Below, one piece after another: positions 30,036 to 38,884 of a stretch of 64,000 bases of DNA. Both the position numbers and the translations under genes were made by a program. Source of the stretch: Polyangiaceae bacterium. Lineage in GTDB: Bacteria; Myxococcota_A; Polyangia; Polyangiales; Polyangiaceae. How positions within the stretch are numbered: position 1 is the stretch's first letter; each line of letters starts with the position of its first letter. Where the stretch lies: NCBI GenBank assembly GCA_041389725.1, contig JAWKRG010000003.1, positions 868,001 to 932,000 on the forward strand. The letters run 5' to 3'. The notes under the pieces were generated by a model. That model saw nothing but the letters and a program-made list of their open reading frames with translations, had not been told where the DNA came from and ran no database searches.

Positions 30036-32510
30036 TCAAGCGGGGGGCTGGCAAACGACGCCAAGCACACTGCCTTGGTTGTTGCCTTCTTTGCACTCGG
30101 TGTTGGCGCCGCCATCATCGGCCACCACCTGAATATCCTTCTTCTGACTCGTGGGTGGGTTCGCCCAAGTGCAGCTGACACTCTCGCATTCGCCTGGATT
30201 GAGCGCCTTGCTAGTTGTGGCACTGCATACCTGCGTGGAGCCGTCGTAGAACCCGACGGGCACCCCTGCGCCCAGGGGTGCCGAACCACGATTGCACACC
30301 GGAGCGTTGAGCACCGCACCTCCCGCGCCACAGGAGAAGCCGGCGACACCGGCGGTCACGTCGGCGATGTCCTTACCGTTGGCGTCGCCCGGGACGTTCT
30401 GGCGGAAATTGTTCAGATCGGGATCGAGCCAGTTCTTTTGCCACGCGCTGGTCTTGGGCACCGTCCCATTCTCGTTGACGTGGGTGACGTGGTAGGCGTG
30501 CTGATTCCAGATCGTCCGCGAACGCACCCAGCGGTCTTTGGCGTCGGAGTACACACGAATACCCTGGACACCCTTGGGGTGGCTCGCGCGGCACGTGTCC
30601 CCATTGCCCGGCGTCCCTGCCGGGGGCGCCACGCACTTGAACCCTTCGTCGGAGCACGCTGCGTCCGTACCCGCGGCGCAACACTGGGCAGTGGCGGTGC
30701 ACCGACAGAACCCGTTGTCACACACATTGGAGACGCAGTCCGTATTCTCTTTGCAGCGCACGCCGGGGAATTGCTGGTCCACCCCGTCGGCGGTGAGCAT
30801 GGTGCAGGCTTTGCCGTTGACGCCATCGGAGCATGCCAAGTTGCTCGGGGTAACGAGATCCGCACGAAAGTTGCCGTCCGTGTCGGCCACGATGGGGTTC
30901 TCGTACCAAGTGCACGAGGACCGGTACTGGCTGAACAGTACGTTGCCGTTGGTGCCATCGTAGACGCGCACGAAACATTCGTCCCCGTAGACAACCTCGG
31001 CTTTCCCATCGTCTTCGAAGTCGAAGACGCTCGAGCCCGTGATGTTGCTCGAAATGTCCTGCGTCCGTCGCGACCACAGAATGCCACTCGGGCACGCAGC
31101 GGGAACGCCCGCGCTGTCGTCGCAGCTGTTGGTGTTGTTGCAGGTGCCGTTGGGTCGAGGACTGGCACCACAGTCAATGTCGTAGACCGTCAGAAACGCC
31201 TGACCAGCCACGCCGAGTTCGGGAAGACCATCACCGTCGTAGTCAGCAACCGTTGGCGGTCCGCCGCCGCCTCCTGGTACCGCAATGGGGCCGAGCACGA
31301 CCGATGCATCCGTGGCCCGTAGGGTGACCTGGCCCCCTGCGACGATGGCGAGCTCCGGTGTGTTCGCTGGCAATCCGCTGCCGTAGGCGCCGAAGTCCGC
31401 GACCGCGACGAACCCAGCGGCGGGTGCGGTGTAGTAGGCCTCTTGAGTCCACGCGCCCGACGCCCACTCCCAGATGGCCGCGCCGTTCGTGAGTTCGATG
31501 GCCGGGTCTTGGTCGAGGTTGGCGAGCACGGGATTCAGTCCGGAGCTGTAGCTGGTGTATCCCGCCGGATTGCCGCTGCGCACCTTGCCCGTGAGTCCGT
31601 CGACCACCGCGCCTTCCAGAACGATCTCGGGCACTCCGTCATCGTCCAGATCGTGAATGCTCGGCCCCGCCCAGCCGAGCGAACAACGATGATTGCCGGG
31701 CGTGCACGCCGCGATCACGGCCGCGTCGGAAAGCCACAGACGGCTCCAGGCACCAGCCTTCTTCGAGAACGCTACCAGCTGACCTTCGGCGGCCCGGGCC
31801 ACCACCTCGGCCGAACCGTCCCCGTCCAAGTCGGCCACAGCAACTGGGGAAGACGAAACCACGAATCCAGGGTGGCCGCTCTGCCCGCCTCCAAGGTTGG
31901 CTTCGAGGGTGCAATCGTTGCCCTTCAGCACGCGGATCACGCCCTCGTCTTCGGTGTAGTTGTTGACGACGGTCGCGGTGAACGGCGCGATGATGCTGGG
32001 GACCCCGCCGCCGCCGACGTTGAAGTTCACGACCATGGGTGTTGCCTGGACGTCACGATGGTTCGGGAAGGGGTCCCCTGCCGGCGGAGTGTTGAACTCG
32101 CACTTCACCGTCGGCGCAAAGTTGCCTGGTGGGAGTCCGACCTGGCAGTTCGGGTCGAAGGTCTTGGTTGGCGGTTGCCCCCACGGGACGCAGCCCGCCG
32201 TAGGCTCGCAATAGGTGTCGTTCTGACAGTCGTCGTCGTCATTGCACGACGTCTGTGTCACACAGAACCCATTGGCGCAGACCTGACCTTCGGGGCAGCC
32301 TCCCGGGCAGGTCACGGAGCCGTCGGTCGCGCCGCTGCCGTCCAATGAAATGCTGGCGTCGCCCGAGGATCCTCCCTGCCCTCCCGTACCCGACCCACCA
32401 CCGGTGTTGGTGACGGTTTTTCCGCTGTCGTCGCTGCCGCAGTTGGCGAGGAGATAGGACGAGACGAGACAAGCAGCGAGTGCGAGGAACCTACGCGATG
32501 GAAGCGCCAT
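30036..32510 (-). CDS. large FG-GAP/VCBS-repeat lipoprotein
   Basis: An 824-residue lipoprotein (ATG 32510; lipobox LLANC, Cys24). A Gly/Ser linker leads to a Cys-rich segment (CPGGCPEGQVCANGFC, CNDDDDCQNDTYC). The middle holds several FG-GAP-like calcium blade motifs: VADLDGDGSAEVV, IHDLDDDGVPEIV, VADYDGDGLPELG, FDFEDDGKAEVV, ADTDGNFRADLV. These make a beta-propeller as in integrin alpha chains. A second Cys-rich part and a CARDB-like end (CNRGSAPLGAG, SCTW) follow. Such proteins act in adhesion or surface binding. It is the next gene upstream of the protease, 14 bases away, so the two are probably co-transcribed. Confidence 0.82.
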   Translation of the reverse strand: MALPSRRFLALAACLVSSYLLANCGSDDSGKTVTNTGGGSGTGGQGGSSGDASISLDGSGATDGSVTCPGGCPEGQVCANGFCVTQTSCNDDDDCQNDTYCEPTAGCVPWGQPPTKTFDPNCQVGLPPGNFAPTVKCEFNTPPAGDPFPNHRDVQATPMVVNFNVGGGGVPSIIAPFTATVVNNYTEDEGVIRVLKGNDCTLEANLGGGQSGHPGFVVSSSPVAVADLDGDGSAEVVARAAEGQLVAFSKKAGAWSRLWLSDAAVIAACTPGNHRCSLGWAGPSIHDLDDDGVPEIVLEGAVVDGLTGKVRSGNPAGYTSYSSGLNPVLANLDQDPAIELTNGAAIWEWASGAWTQEAYYTAPAAGFVAVADFGAYGSGLPANTPELAIVAGGQVTLRATDASVVLGPIAVPGGGGGPPTVADYDGDGLPELGVAGQAFLTVYDIDCGASPRPNGTCNNTNSCDDSAGVPAACPSGILWSRRTQDISSNITGSSVFDFEDDGKAEVVYGDECFVRVYDGTNGNVLFSQYRSSCTWYENPIVADTDGNFRADLVTPSNLACSDGVNGKACTMLTADGVDQQFPGVRCKENTDCVSNVCDNGFCRCTATAQCCAAGTDAACSDEGFKCVAPPAGTPGNGDTCRASHPKGVQGIRVYSDAKDRWVRSRTIWNQHAYHVTHVNENGTVPKTSAWQKNWLDPDLNNFRQNVPGDANGKDIADVTAGVAGFSCGAGGAVLNAPVCNRGSAPLGAGVPVGFYDGSTQVCSATTSKALNPGECESVSCTWANPPTSQKKDIQVVADDGGANTECKEGNNQGSVLGVVCQPPA

Positions 32511-32591
32511 GGGTGGCATCATAGCGCGCCTGGCTCCACATCGCGATCCTCGCGCCGTGACGGCTCGAGCGTCTCAGCTGATGGCGCCCGG

Positions 32592-33836
32592 TCAGTTGAC
32601 GCAGCAGACCGTCACGGGGCCCGCGGGAGCGACTTCGCCGCTGGGACTGGCCGTTCCACTCGCGGGGCAATTCCCCGCTGTCGTGACCACCATCGGGTCG
32701 GTGTTGACACCCCAGTTGGAGTTCTGATTGTTGCCGTCCATGAATGCCGAGCATTGCCCGGAAAGTGGCACGCCCGCCAGATACGTCGACCCGGTGCAGT
32801 CGTCGAACCCGAACACGTTGACGCCACAGTTGGGGCTGCCCGCTGGGCAGCCGCACTTGCCGCCGGCCGAAGGTCCACATTGGCAGCTCGAACCCGTGCA
32901 GCTGCGAGTGTCGCTGACGGTGCCGTCGAAGTAGAGCGTCTTCTGGCTGTACGCGCCAGCGGGACACGCTAGGTCCCCGGCTTGGGCAATGCACGGTCCG
33001 GCCGCGCTCGGCAATCGCTGCACGCAGGTCTCGCCGACGTTGGTGCAGCTACCACCACTCGTCTGCCCGCAGGCACGCCCAGCTGGGGTCCAAGTAGGAG
33101 GCTGAGCGAGCGCCACGACCGTCGGTGTGCAGGTGCCGCCCGCGGTGGTGGTTCCTACGACCGCGCAAGCGTTGTTTCCGTTCTGGTTGGGCACGCTGAC
33201 CGCCGTACAACTGTCGATCGCAATCGGATTGGCGCTGACGGAGGAACAGTTGTTGCCAGAGTTGCACGTGAGGAGCGCCTGACAATCCTCCTGCCCCGGG
33301 GCGGAACACTGGCAACTGCAGGCCGCGGCGTTGGCTTTCAAGTCGCCCTTGTCGAAGAGCTGACGAGTCGAGTCGAAGCCATCAGGGCATTTGGCGGTCG
33401 CTTGCTTGTCGACGTAGCCGACGCCCTGCCAACCACTCGGAACGGGGGGTGCACAGACGTATCCAGACTGACACTGCGGATCAGCACAGTCGATCAAAGA
33501 ATCACCGTCGTCGTCCACGTGATTGGTGCAGTCCTCTTTGCCGGGGGCACCACCCACGCCGCCACCCACACCAGCGACGCCACCCGTAGCGGTCCCGCCC
33601 GCGCCCGCGCCACCGACACCGGCACTGCCTCCGCCCACGCCCGCGCCACCCCCGCCGGTGCCTGCGCTCGCGCCGTTGCCGCCTAGACCAGCGCTTGCTC
33701 CAACTCCGGCGCTCGCGCCGTTGCCCGCGACGGCTCCGGTCGATCCCGCGTCCGGCCCCGGACCGAAATTGGCCGAGTCATCCCCGCCACAGCCAATCAG
33801 AAACACCCCTACCGACAGCGGAATCCAGTAGCGCAT
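32592..33836 (-). CDS. Cys-rich Gly-linker lipoprotein with Ca-binding-like motif
   Basis: A 414-residue lipoprotein (lipobox FLIGC, Cys16). A ~75-residue linker of Gly/Ala/Ser/Val repeats (GASAGVGASAG type) follows. Then comes CTNHVDDDGDSLIDCADPQC, a thrombospondin-3-like calcium motif frequent in myxobacterial surface proteins. The remainder has about 30 Cys residues, many paired (CSCQC, CQCGPSAGGKCGC), and must be heavily disulphide-bonded. No enzyme motif. It follows the TolB-like lipoprotein gene and precedes the FG-GAP lipoprotein. Function unknown; surface structural or binding role inferred. Confidence 0.75.
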   Translation of the reverse strand: MRYWIPLSVGVFLIGCGGDDSANFGPGPDAGSTGAVAGNGASAGVGASAGLGGNGASAGTGGGGAGVGGGSAGVGGAGAGGTATGGVAGVGGGVGGAPGKEDCTNHVDDDGDSLIDCADPQCQSGYVCAPPVPSGWQGVGYVDKQATAKCPDGFDSTRQLFDKGDLKANAAACSCQCSAPGQEDCQALLTCNSGNNCSSVSANPIAIDSCTAVSVPNQNGNNACAVVGTTTAGGTCTPTVVALAQPPTWTPAGRACGQTSGGSCTNVGETCVQRLPSAAGPCIAQAGDLACPAGAYSQKTLYFDGTVSDTRSCTGSSCQCGPSAGGKCGCPAGSPNCGVNVFGFDDCTGSTYLAGVPLSGQCSAFMDGNNQNSNWGVNTDPMVVTTAGNCPASGTASPSGEVAPAGPVTVCCVN

Positions 33837-33894
33837 GCGAAGCCCTTTCCGCCCCTCATGCTAGCAGCACCTGCCGCGTTTACCAATCGGTGGC

Positions 33895-35616
33895 TCAGCG
33901 GGGAACGACCTGGAAGAAGTCCCACGCCGGCGTATGGTTATTCTCAGACGCCACCTGTGCAGTCACGTAGAGCGCGGGATAGGTCGCTTCTATGGCACCG
34001 CTTGCGTCGGTGACGATGCCGGAGATGAACAATTGCGGGTTGGCATCGGCACGTCGAATCGACGAGAACACCACCCAGTAATAGTTCTTGCCCCCGGACT
34101 GTTCCGCTGTGGGCGCCCAACGGGGCCATGAGTTGGTCAACCCGGGACTGACTTTCCCGCTGCATGCGGGTGGGTCATTCGCAGCAAGGCGAGTCGCTGC
34201 ACCACCCTTGGCTGGCACGACATACACCTCACCCGTTGGCTCGTTGTAGGAGTCCGCCCACTCTCCGGAAGTCTCCTTGCGCGGGGCACAGCGATTGAAC
34301 GCCAACAATGAATCGCCGGGGGAGATGACGGGGTAATACTCCCAGTAGTTGGCGTCGCTCGCACCCGATAGCGGCGTAGCCGAGCCACCGGCCTTGGCGT
34401 TGTATGGCACGGTGTAGATGTCCATGGTGGGATCTGCATCCGTGATGCGTGTCACCACGCCCTCGCCCGAAACGGGCGCCGACGTATACGCGATGGTGCT
34501 GCCGTCGTGCCACCACGTCGGCGACGCGACCTGCCGTGGGTCACCGTTTCGAGCGACAATACCCCAACCGGAGTTGGCATCTGCCGCGTGCAGATCCGTC
34601 CACACCAGTTCGCTCTTGCCACTCGTCAACGTCGCGTCATGGAACACGCTCAGTGCGACTGCGTCAGAAGCGCTGTAGTGTGCCGCGGACAGCGCGGGTG
34701 CGGACTGCTTGTGACGCGCCAGGAGTTGTAGCGCCGTGGGGGATACGTCGACCGCAGCGGGGCCAGTGCCCTTTCCGTCTACGCTGCGCACGTCCACGGA
34801 GCGAGTGCCCGCAGTGCCGTCACGCACGTAGAAGGTATAGGCGCCATCAGGCGACGATGCGTGACAAGCAACGCAGTTGGTATCCCCACCCACGATGGCG
34901 GGGGTCAACACGGTGGTGACCTTCGTGTCCCCGATGGCGAAGCCCTTGAGCGCAGTGGCCCCGGAGCTCGGCGGGCCGCTGGTCCAGTAGACGACTGAGC
35001 CAGGCGCGGCCACAGGCGCCAGATGAAGGGTCCCAGCGGCGCCGGTTGCGGGCCCTGCGCTGAGGGTACCACCGTCGAGCTTGCCGCCGCGTAACGTCAC
35101 TTGGATGTCCTGGCCGCCGCTGTTCTTGGTCAGTCCACTCCACATGCCTGCATCCATCGCGTAGGAGCTTTGGCTGGTGTACACGACCAAGTCGTTCACT
35201 TGGTTCTGCACGGACAAGCGCAACTCGAACACGTTCTGATCCGGGGCTGGCGTCCACTCGAACACCAGCGGCGTCCAATTGCGCGGCACCAGCGCGCCCA
35301 GACTGGGCTCGAACAAGCACGGTCCGCCTGAGGGTTGACCCGGACTCGCGAACTGCGTTGGCAAGTCCGATGGCAAGCCGCTGTCCACTACGATGGGGTC
35401 TTTGGGGAAGTCGGTGAAGGTCGTGGGTGCTCCACCCGCACCCGTGCCACCTGTGCTGCTTGCATCCGCCCCGCCGCTTCCCGCCGCACCACTACCGCCG
35501 ACGCCCGGTGGATTGCTCGCTACGCCACCTTCGTCCGACGAGCACGAAAACCCAGCGCCCAGAGCGACCGCCAACACAACGACCAACAGGACCGTGACAC
35601 GATTCGATGAAGACAT
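33895..35616 (-). CDS. TolB/WD40-like propeller lipoprotein with one CXXCH haem motif
   Basis: A 573-residue lipoprotein starting at ATG 35616 with lipobox GAGFSC (Cys25) and a Gly/Ala linker. The body contains blade-type repeats typical of TolB/PD40 propellers: SPDGAYTFYVRDG, SPTWWHDGSTIAYTS, YPVISPGDSLLAFNR, SWPRWAPT. In the middle is CVACH (residues 248-252), the covalent c-type haem motif, directly before the first propeller blade. Whether haem is bound depends on cytochrome c maturation, which is not in this window. Myxobacterial proteins of this type are uncharacterised. It may bind cell-wall or redox partners at the outer membrane. Confidence 0.78.
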   Translation of the reverse strand: MSSSNRVTVLLVVVLAVALGAGFSCSSDEGGVASNPPGVGGSGAAGSGGADASSTGGTGAGGAPTTFTDFPKDPIVVDSGLPSDLPTQFASPGQPSGGPCLFEPSLGALVPRNWTPLVFEWTPAPDQNVFELRLSVQNQVNDLVVYTSQSSYAMDAGMWSGLTKNSGGQDIQVTLRGGKLDGGTLSAGPATGAAGTLHLAPVAAPGSVVYWTSGPPSSGATALKGFAIGDTKVTTVLTPAIVGGDTNCVACHASSPDGAYTFYVRDGTAGTRSVDVRSVDGKGTGPAAVDVSPTALQLLARHKQSAPALSAAHYSASDAVALSVFHDATLTSGKSELVWTDLHAADANSGWGIVARNGDPRQVASPTWWHDGSTIAYTSAPVSGEGVVTRITDADPTMDIYTVPYNAKAGGSATPLSGASDANYWEYYPVISPGDSLLAFNRCAPRKETSGEWADSYNEPTGEVYVVPAKGGAATRLAANDPPACSGKVSPGLTNSWPRWAPTAEQSGGKNYYWVVFSSIRRADANPQLFISGIVTDASGAIEATYPALYVTAQVASENNHTPAWDFFQVVPR

Positions 35617-35697
35617 CCCGGAATCGAGGATACACCGAGCCCTGGAGTCGTGCACCCCGACCAGCTACGGGCATGCGCCAGATCTGCGGCAGCGACG

Positions 35698-36840
35698 CTA
35701 GAGCTGACGCACCAAGCCGAGACCCAACGTGGCGCCGAGGTAGGTAGCGGTGACGTCGCTTTCCGCGTTGCCGGGGCCCGGCAGCACCATCCGTGCACGG
35801 TGACGCGCCGCGTGGCCGCAGAGCAACAGCAGGTCCACGGGCTCGAGACAGACATTGCCCTCGAAGCGGTCGATGGGCGTTCCGGGCTCCGAGCCCATGG
35901 CGAAGACGCGCTGCACCGAAGCGCGGGCACGGAAACGAGACACGTGCAGCACGACTTCGCCGCCCAAGTGCCCTTGGGTCTGTATGCGGCGTCGCGTCTC
36001 GTCCCCAGCGAAGAAGCGACCTCCCGCCGTGGCGCCGCCCTGGGCACTCAGTTCGAGCAAGAAGTCGTCTAGATCCACGAGGTACCCCAGGTCGAAGGTG
36101 GGAATGTCTATCTGCGAGCGGTAGAGCTTGTCGTTCCCGAGGAAGGTCAGCCCGAGCCCTCCACGGAGAAACGGGCCATGGCCAGTGCCGAGCAACAGTC
36201 GCGCTCCGGTGGTGCTGCGACTGTCGAGCAATCCTTCGAAACCATGGGTACTGCCACCGAGGGCCGCAGTCATCAGCACCCGTGACGTCAGCGCGCCGTT
36301 CGACTCGTGGATGTCCGGGTCGAGGAGCAGCATGTACCCCGTAGTCCTGGCATCCGCATCACTCCCGTCGACCTGCCACTGACCCACGCGGACCCCCAAC
36401 GCTTCGGCCATGCCTTTGAGACTGAAGAGTTCGTCACTCGATGCGCGCGGCCGCGGTGAGTCGTCGCTGTCGTCTCGCGACCTTGGCTTCACCTCCGGCG
36501 CGGGCGGCGGTTGCACGACGGCGGCTGGCGGCGGTGCGCTCGGCTGCGGCGCGTAGCCCTGGGGAGGCGACTGCGGCGGGTAGCCCTGCGGCGGCGCTCC
36601 GGACTGAGGCGAGTAGCCCTGGGGAGGCGACTGTGGCGGCGCTCCGGACTGAGGCGAGTAGCCCTGGGGCGGCCGTTGAGGCGAGTAGCCCTGCGGTGGC
36701 GCTCCGGTTTGCGCCTGACATGTCGGTCGGCCGCCATAGTTTGGCGGCAACGGCATCGTTCCCGGCGGACACGGTGGCAAAGGCTGTGCAGCAAGGGTTG
36801 CCGAGGTCATCAGCAAGGAGGCAAGCAGCGCTATGCGCAC
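35698..36840 (-). CDS. outer-membrane protein with PPQGYSPQ repeat linker
   Basis: A 380-residue exported protein. Signal peptide ~1-18, then LPPCPPGTMPLPPNYGGRPTC, then a ~60-residue linker of QGYSPQ/GAPPQ repeats (residues ~45-105). An acidic/basic hinge with SRDDSDDS is next. From ~135 the protein is rich in beta strands (ARLLLGTGHGPFLRGGLGLTF, LGYLVDLDDFLLEL, YLGATLGLGL) in barrel style. The linker type matches the frameshifted barrel gene at 15926, so the two are likely paralogues in layout. Linkers like this may cross or bind peptidoglycan. Function unknown. Confidence 0.72.
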   Translation of the reverse strand: MRIALLASLLMTSATLAAQPLPPCPPGTMPLPPNYGGRPTCQAQTGAPPQGYSPQRPPQGYSPQSGAPPQSPPQGYSPQSGAPPQGYPPQSPPQGYAPQPSAPPPAAVVQPPPAPEVKPRSRDDSDDSPRPRASSDELFSLKGMAEALGVRVGQWQVDGSDADARTTGYMLLLDPDIHESNGALTSRVLMTAALGGSTHGFEGLLDSRSTTGARLLLGTGHGPFLRGGLGLTFLGNDKLYRSQIDIPTFDLGYLVDLDDFLLELSAQGGATAGGRFFAGDETRRRIQTQGHLGGEVVLHVSRFRARASVQRVFAMGSEPGTPIDRFEGNVCLEPVDLLLLCGHAARHRARMVLPGPGNAESDVTATYLGATLGLGLVRQL

Positions 36841-37002
36841 ATGGAAGCCTACGCGCTGCCAGGCCTGGTTCTCCCCTGTCGGCCGGGTCCGATGCCAGCG
36901 CCCACGGCCGACACGAGCTTCCGCTCACACCGTTGTCCAGAGGCGGCAGGCCGTCAGGGGAGCCGCCTCGAACTCAGCCATCGGGCGCACACGAAAGACT
37001 TG

Positions 37003-38688
37003 TCAGGGTTTCGGGCACTCGGACTGGATGATCGAGTCCACACCCGCCGCGTTGTCCGGCCACTTGTTGCCGCCGATAAGTGCGCTTACGCACTCTGGCG
37101 GTGCGAGGGGAGCGAGAGTGTAGCCGTTGATCTCGGGACACAATGCCTGCGCCGCTTCTTGTGCGGTCGCAAACGGTCCCGCAACGACGGTGTACTGCCA
37201 TGGAGTTGGCTTCGTGCCGCCGCAGGGCAAGCCGCTCAATACCGGCGGTGGCTCCAACTGGTTCTGATGACGCACGGCATAGTAGCCGTTTGCTGCGCCA
37301 AAGTTGGTCACGTTCACCAAGACGTAACCGGTCGCCGGCCCGCCTCCGCTGCCTCCGCTGCCTCCGCTGCCGCTCACCGCTCCATTGCCGCCACTACCGG
37401 CCGTTCCCCCGCTGCCTGCCACACCGCCGCTTCCACCGTCAGCGTTGCCCCCGAGTGCGATCACTACCTCGGGATTGCTGCCCGTGTCGTAGTTCGTCAC
37501 GAAGGGGCTGAAGAAGTCACCAGTCAGTAGCGCATCGACGAGCCCCACGGCAAATGCGTCCGCTCGCGTGTCCGTCTCGTTCATCGTCACCGTCTGGACG
37601 CGGACGTTCGTGGGCACATCGATCACGAAAGACGAGCCGGCGGGTGACCCACTCGCCTCGGTCAGTGCCTCTCGTACGAGGGCGGCGGCGGCATCACCCG
37701 ACGCGTCCTCGCCATGATCGAGGGCGACGATCGCGTCTTCCGCGGTCGCGTTTGCAGGAGCATCGACGCTGACGACGGTCGTGTTCCGGCTGACCGACGT
37801 CACGGTGACTGCGCGCCCGACCCAGTCCAAGGGCTGGCCGCCGGCAACGGTGACCGCCAAGTCCACGACCGCAGCTGTGTTCGCCCCGACCACGGTCGAG
37901 GCAGTCAGTACTTCGGAAATGCCCTGGGAACCGGCGACGGTGGAAAGAGAGCCAGCCGTCATCTTGATCGCGCTCTCTCCCAGCATGCGGCTCGCGTCCG
38001 TCATGGCTTCGGTGCGCGCCGGTACGTCCGGATCCGCGAAACCGTCGTCGTTGACGCGAGCGTCGAGCTGGTCCTCGATCTTGCTGCGAACGGCGTTCCG
38101 CGTCCCCGCATCCAAGGCATCGAACGCAGCGAGCGCCTCCGCATTGCTCGCTGAAGGCGCGATCCCCAAACCTGACGTGATGACGGCAAGCTCTTGCGGG
38201 CTGGCCTGCTGAATCCGCGGTCGCAAGGTGTCCGAACGACGGTTCATCGCAGCGGCGACTTCACGCAGGAACACGTAGCCGCCGTAGACCAACCCAGCAG
38301 CGGTCACCAGCGTGGCCACGATCTGCTGTCGTGCCACTCCGGCCTGAGTCGTCGTGTTCGCGGAATCGAGACGCTTCATTGCACGCAACACGCCGTAGGC
38401 TGCTGCCAGTCGACGCTGCCCCGCCACATGCGCACGAGCAAGCGCCTCGTCGAACTTCTTCAGACCCGCGGAGCTACCCGGGGAGGTCGTCAGGTCGATG
38501 GTGAAGTCGGACGACGCTGCCCGAACCGCATCGACCCACGCGCTCTGTACGGCTTCGCTCTGTGCTGCGAACTCGGCCACGCTCTCCTTCAGATTCGGAG
38601 AGTCCGTCGAATCGCCGTCGCTCTTGTCGACGATCACGCAGCCCACGAACAGGAACAATCCAACCAGCCACAGCAGCTGACGACGCAT
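37003..38688 (-). CDS. large lipoprotein with Gly-rich linker, unknown family
   Basis: A 561-residue lipoprotein; ATG 38688 has a very strong GGAGGAGG site eight bases ahead. The lipobox is FLFVGC (Cys17). The next ~370 residues are mostly helical (long Ala/Glu/Asp segments, a possible membrane-touching helix VTAAGLVYGGYVFLREVAA) with some strand motifs (AVTVTSVSRNTTVVSV). A Gly/Ser linker at ~440-475 leads to a ~90-residue C-terminal domain with four Cys (GLPCGG, ALCPE, PPECV, SECPKP) containing YTVVAGPFATAQEAAQAL, which looks like a small SPOR-type peptidoglycan-binding fold. The SPOR idea is inference. It is divergent from the sensor kinase gene. Confidence 0.65.
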   Translation of the reverse strand: MRRQLLWLVGLFLFVGCVIVDKSDGDSTDSPNLKESVAEFAAQSEAVQSAWVDAVRAASSDFTIDLTTSPGSSAGLKKFDEALARAHVAGQRRLAAAYGVLRAMKRLDSANTTTQAGVARQQIVATLVTAAGLVYGGYVFLREVAAAMNRRSDTLRPRIQQASPQELAVITSGLGIAPSASNAEALAAFDALDAGTRNAVRSKIEDQLDARVNDDGFADPDVPARTEAMTDASRMLGESAIKMTAGSLSTVAGSQGISEVLTASTVVGANTAAVVDLAVTVAGGQPLDWVGRAVTVTSVSRNTTVVSVDAPANATAEDAIVALDHGEDASGDAAAALVREALTEASGSPAGSSFVIDVPTNVRVQTVTMNETDTRADAFAVGLVDALLTGDFFSPFVTNYDTGSNPEVVIALGGNADGGSGGVAGSGGTAGSGGNGAVSGSGGSGGSGGGPATGYVLVNVTNFGAANGYYAVRHQNQLEPPPVLSGLPCGGTKPTPWQYTVVAGPFATAQEAAQALCPEINGYTLAPLAPPECVSALIGGNKWPDNAAGVDSIIQSECPKP

Positions 38689-38693
38689 CCAAG

Positions 38694-38701
38694 CCTCCTC
38701 C
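38694..38701 (-). promoter_or_regulatory. strong ribosome binding site
   Basis: GGAGGAGG on the minus strand lies five to six bases from the ATG at 38688. It fixes that start against in-frame upstream codons and suggests high translation of the 561-residue lipoprotein. Confidence 0.65.
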
Positions 38702-38884
38702 GAAGGTATCGACTCCCCAGCTGGAGCCTGCTCGATTGTACGAAGCCCCGACTGGCTGGATCCCGGAGCCTCCGAGATTGAGCACAAGTGCTCACCGCCA
38801 AGCCGTCGAGCTTTCTCGGTTTCCTCGCTCCGGCCAGGATGCGTCGACAAGCCCCCTCCCCCGGGCGATGCTGGCCGGGTTCCT

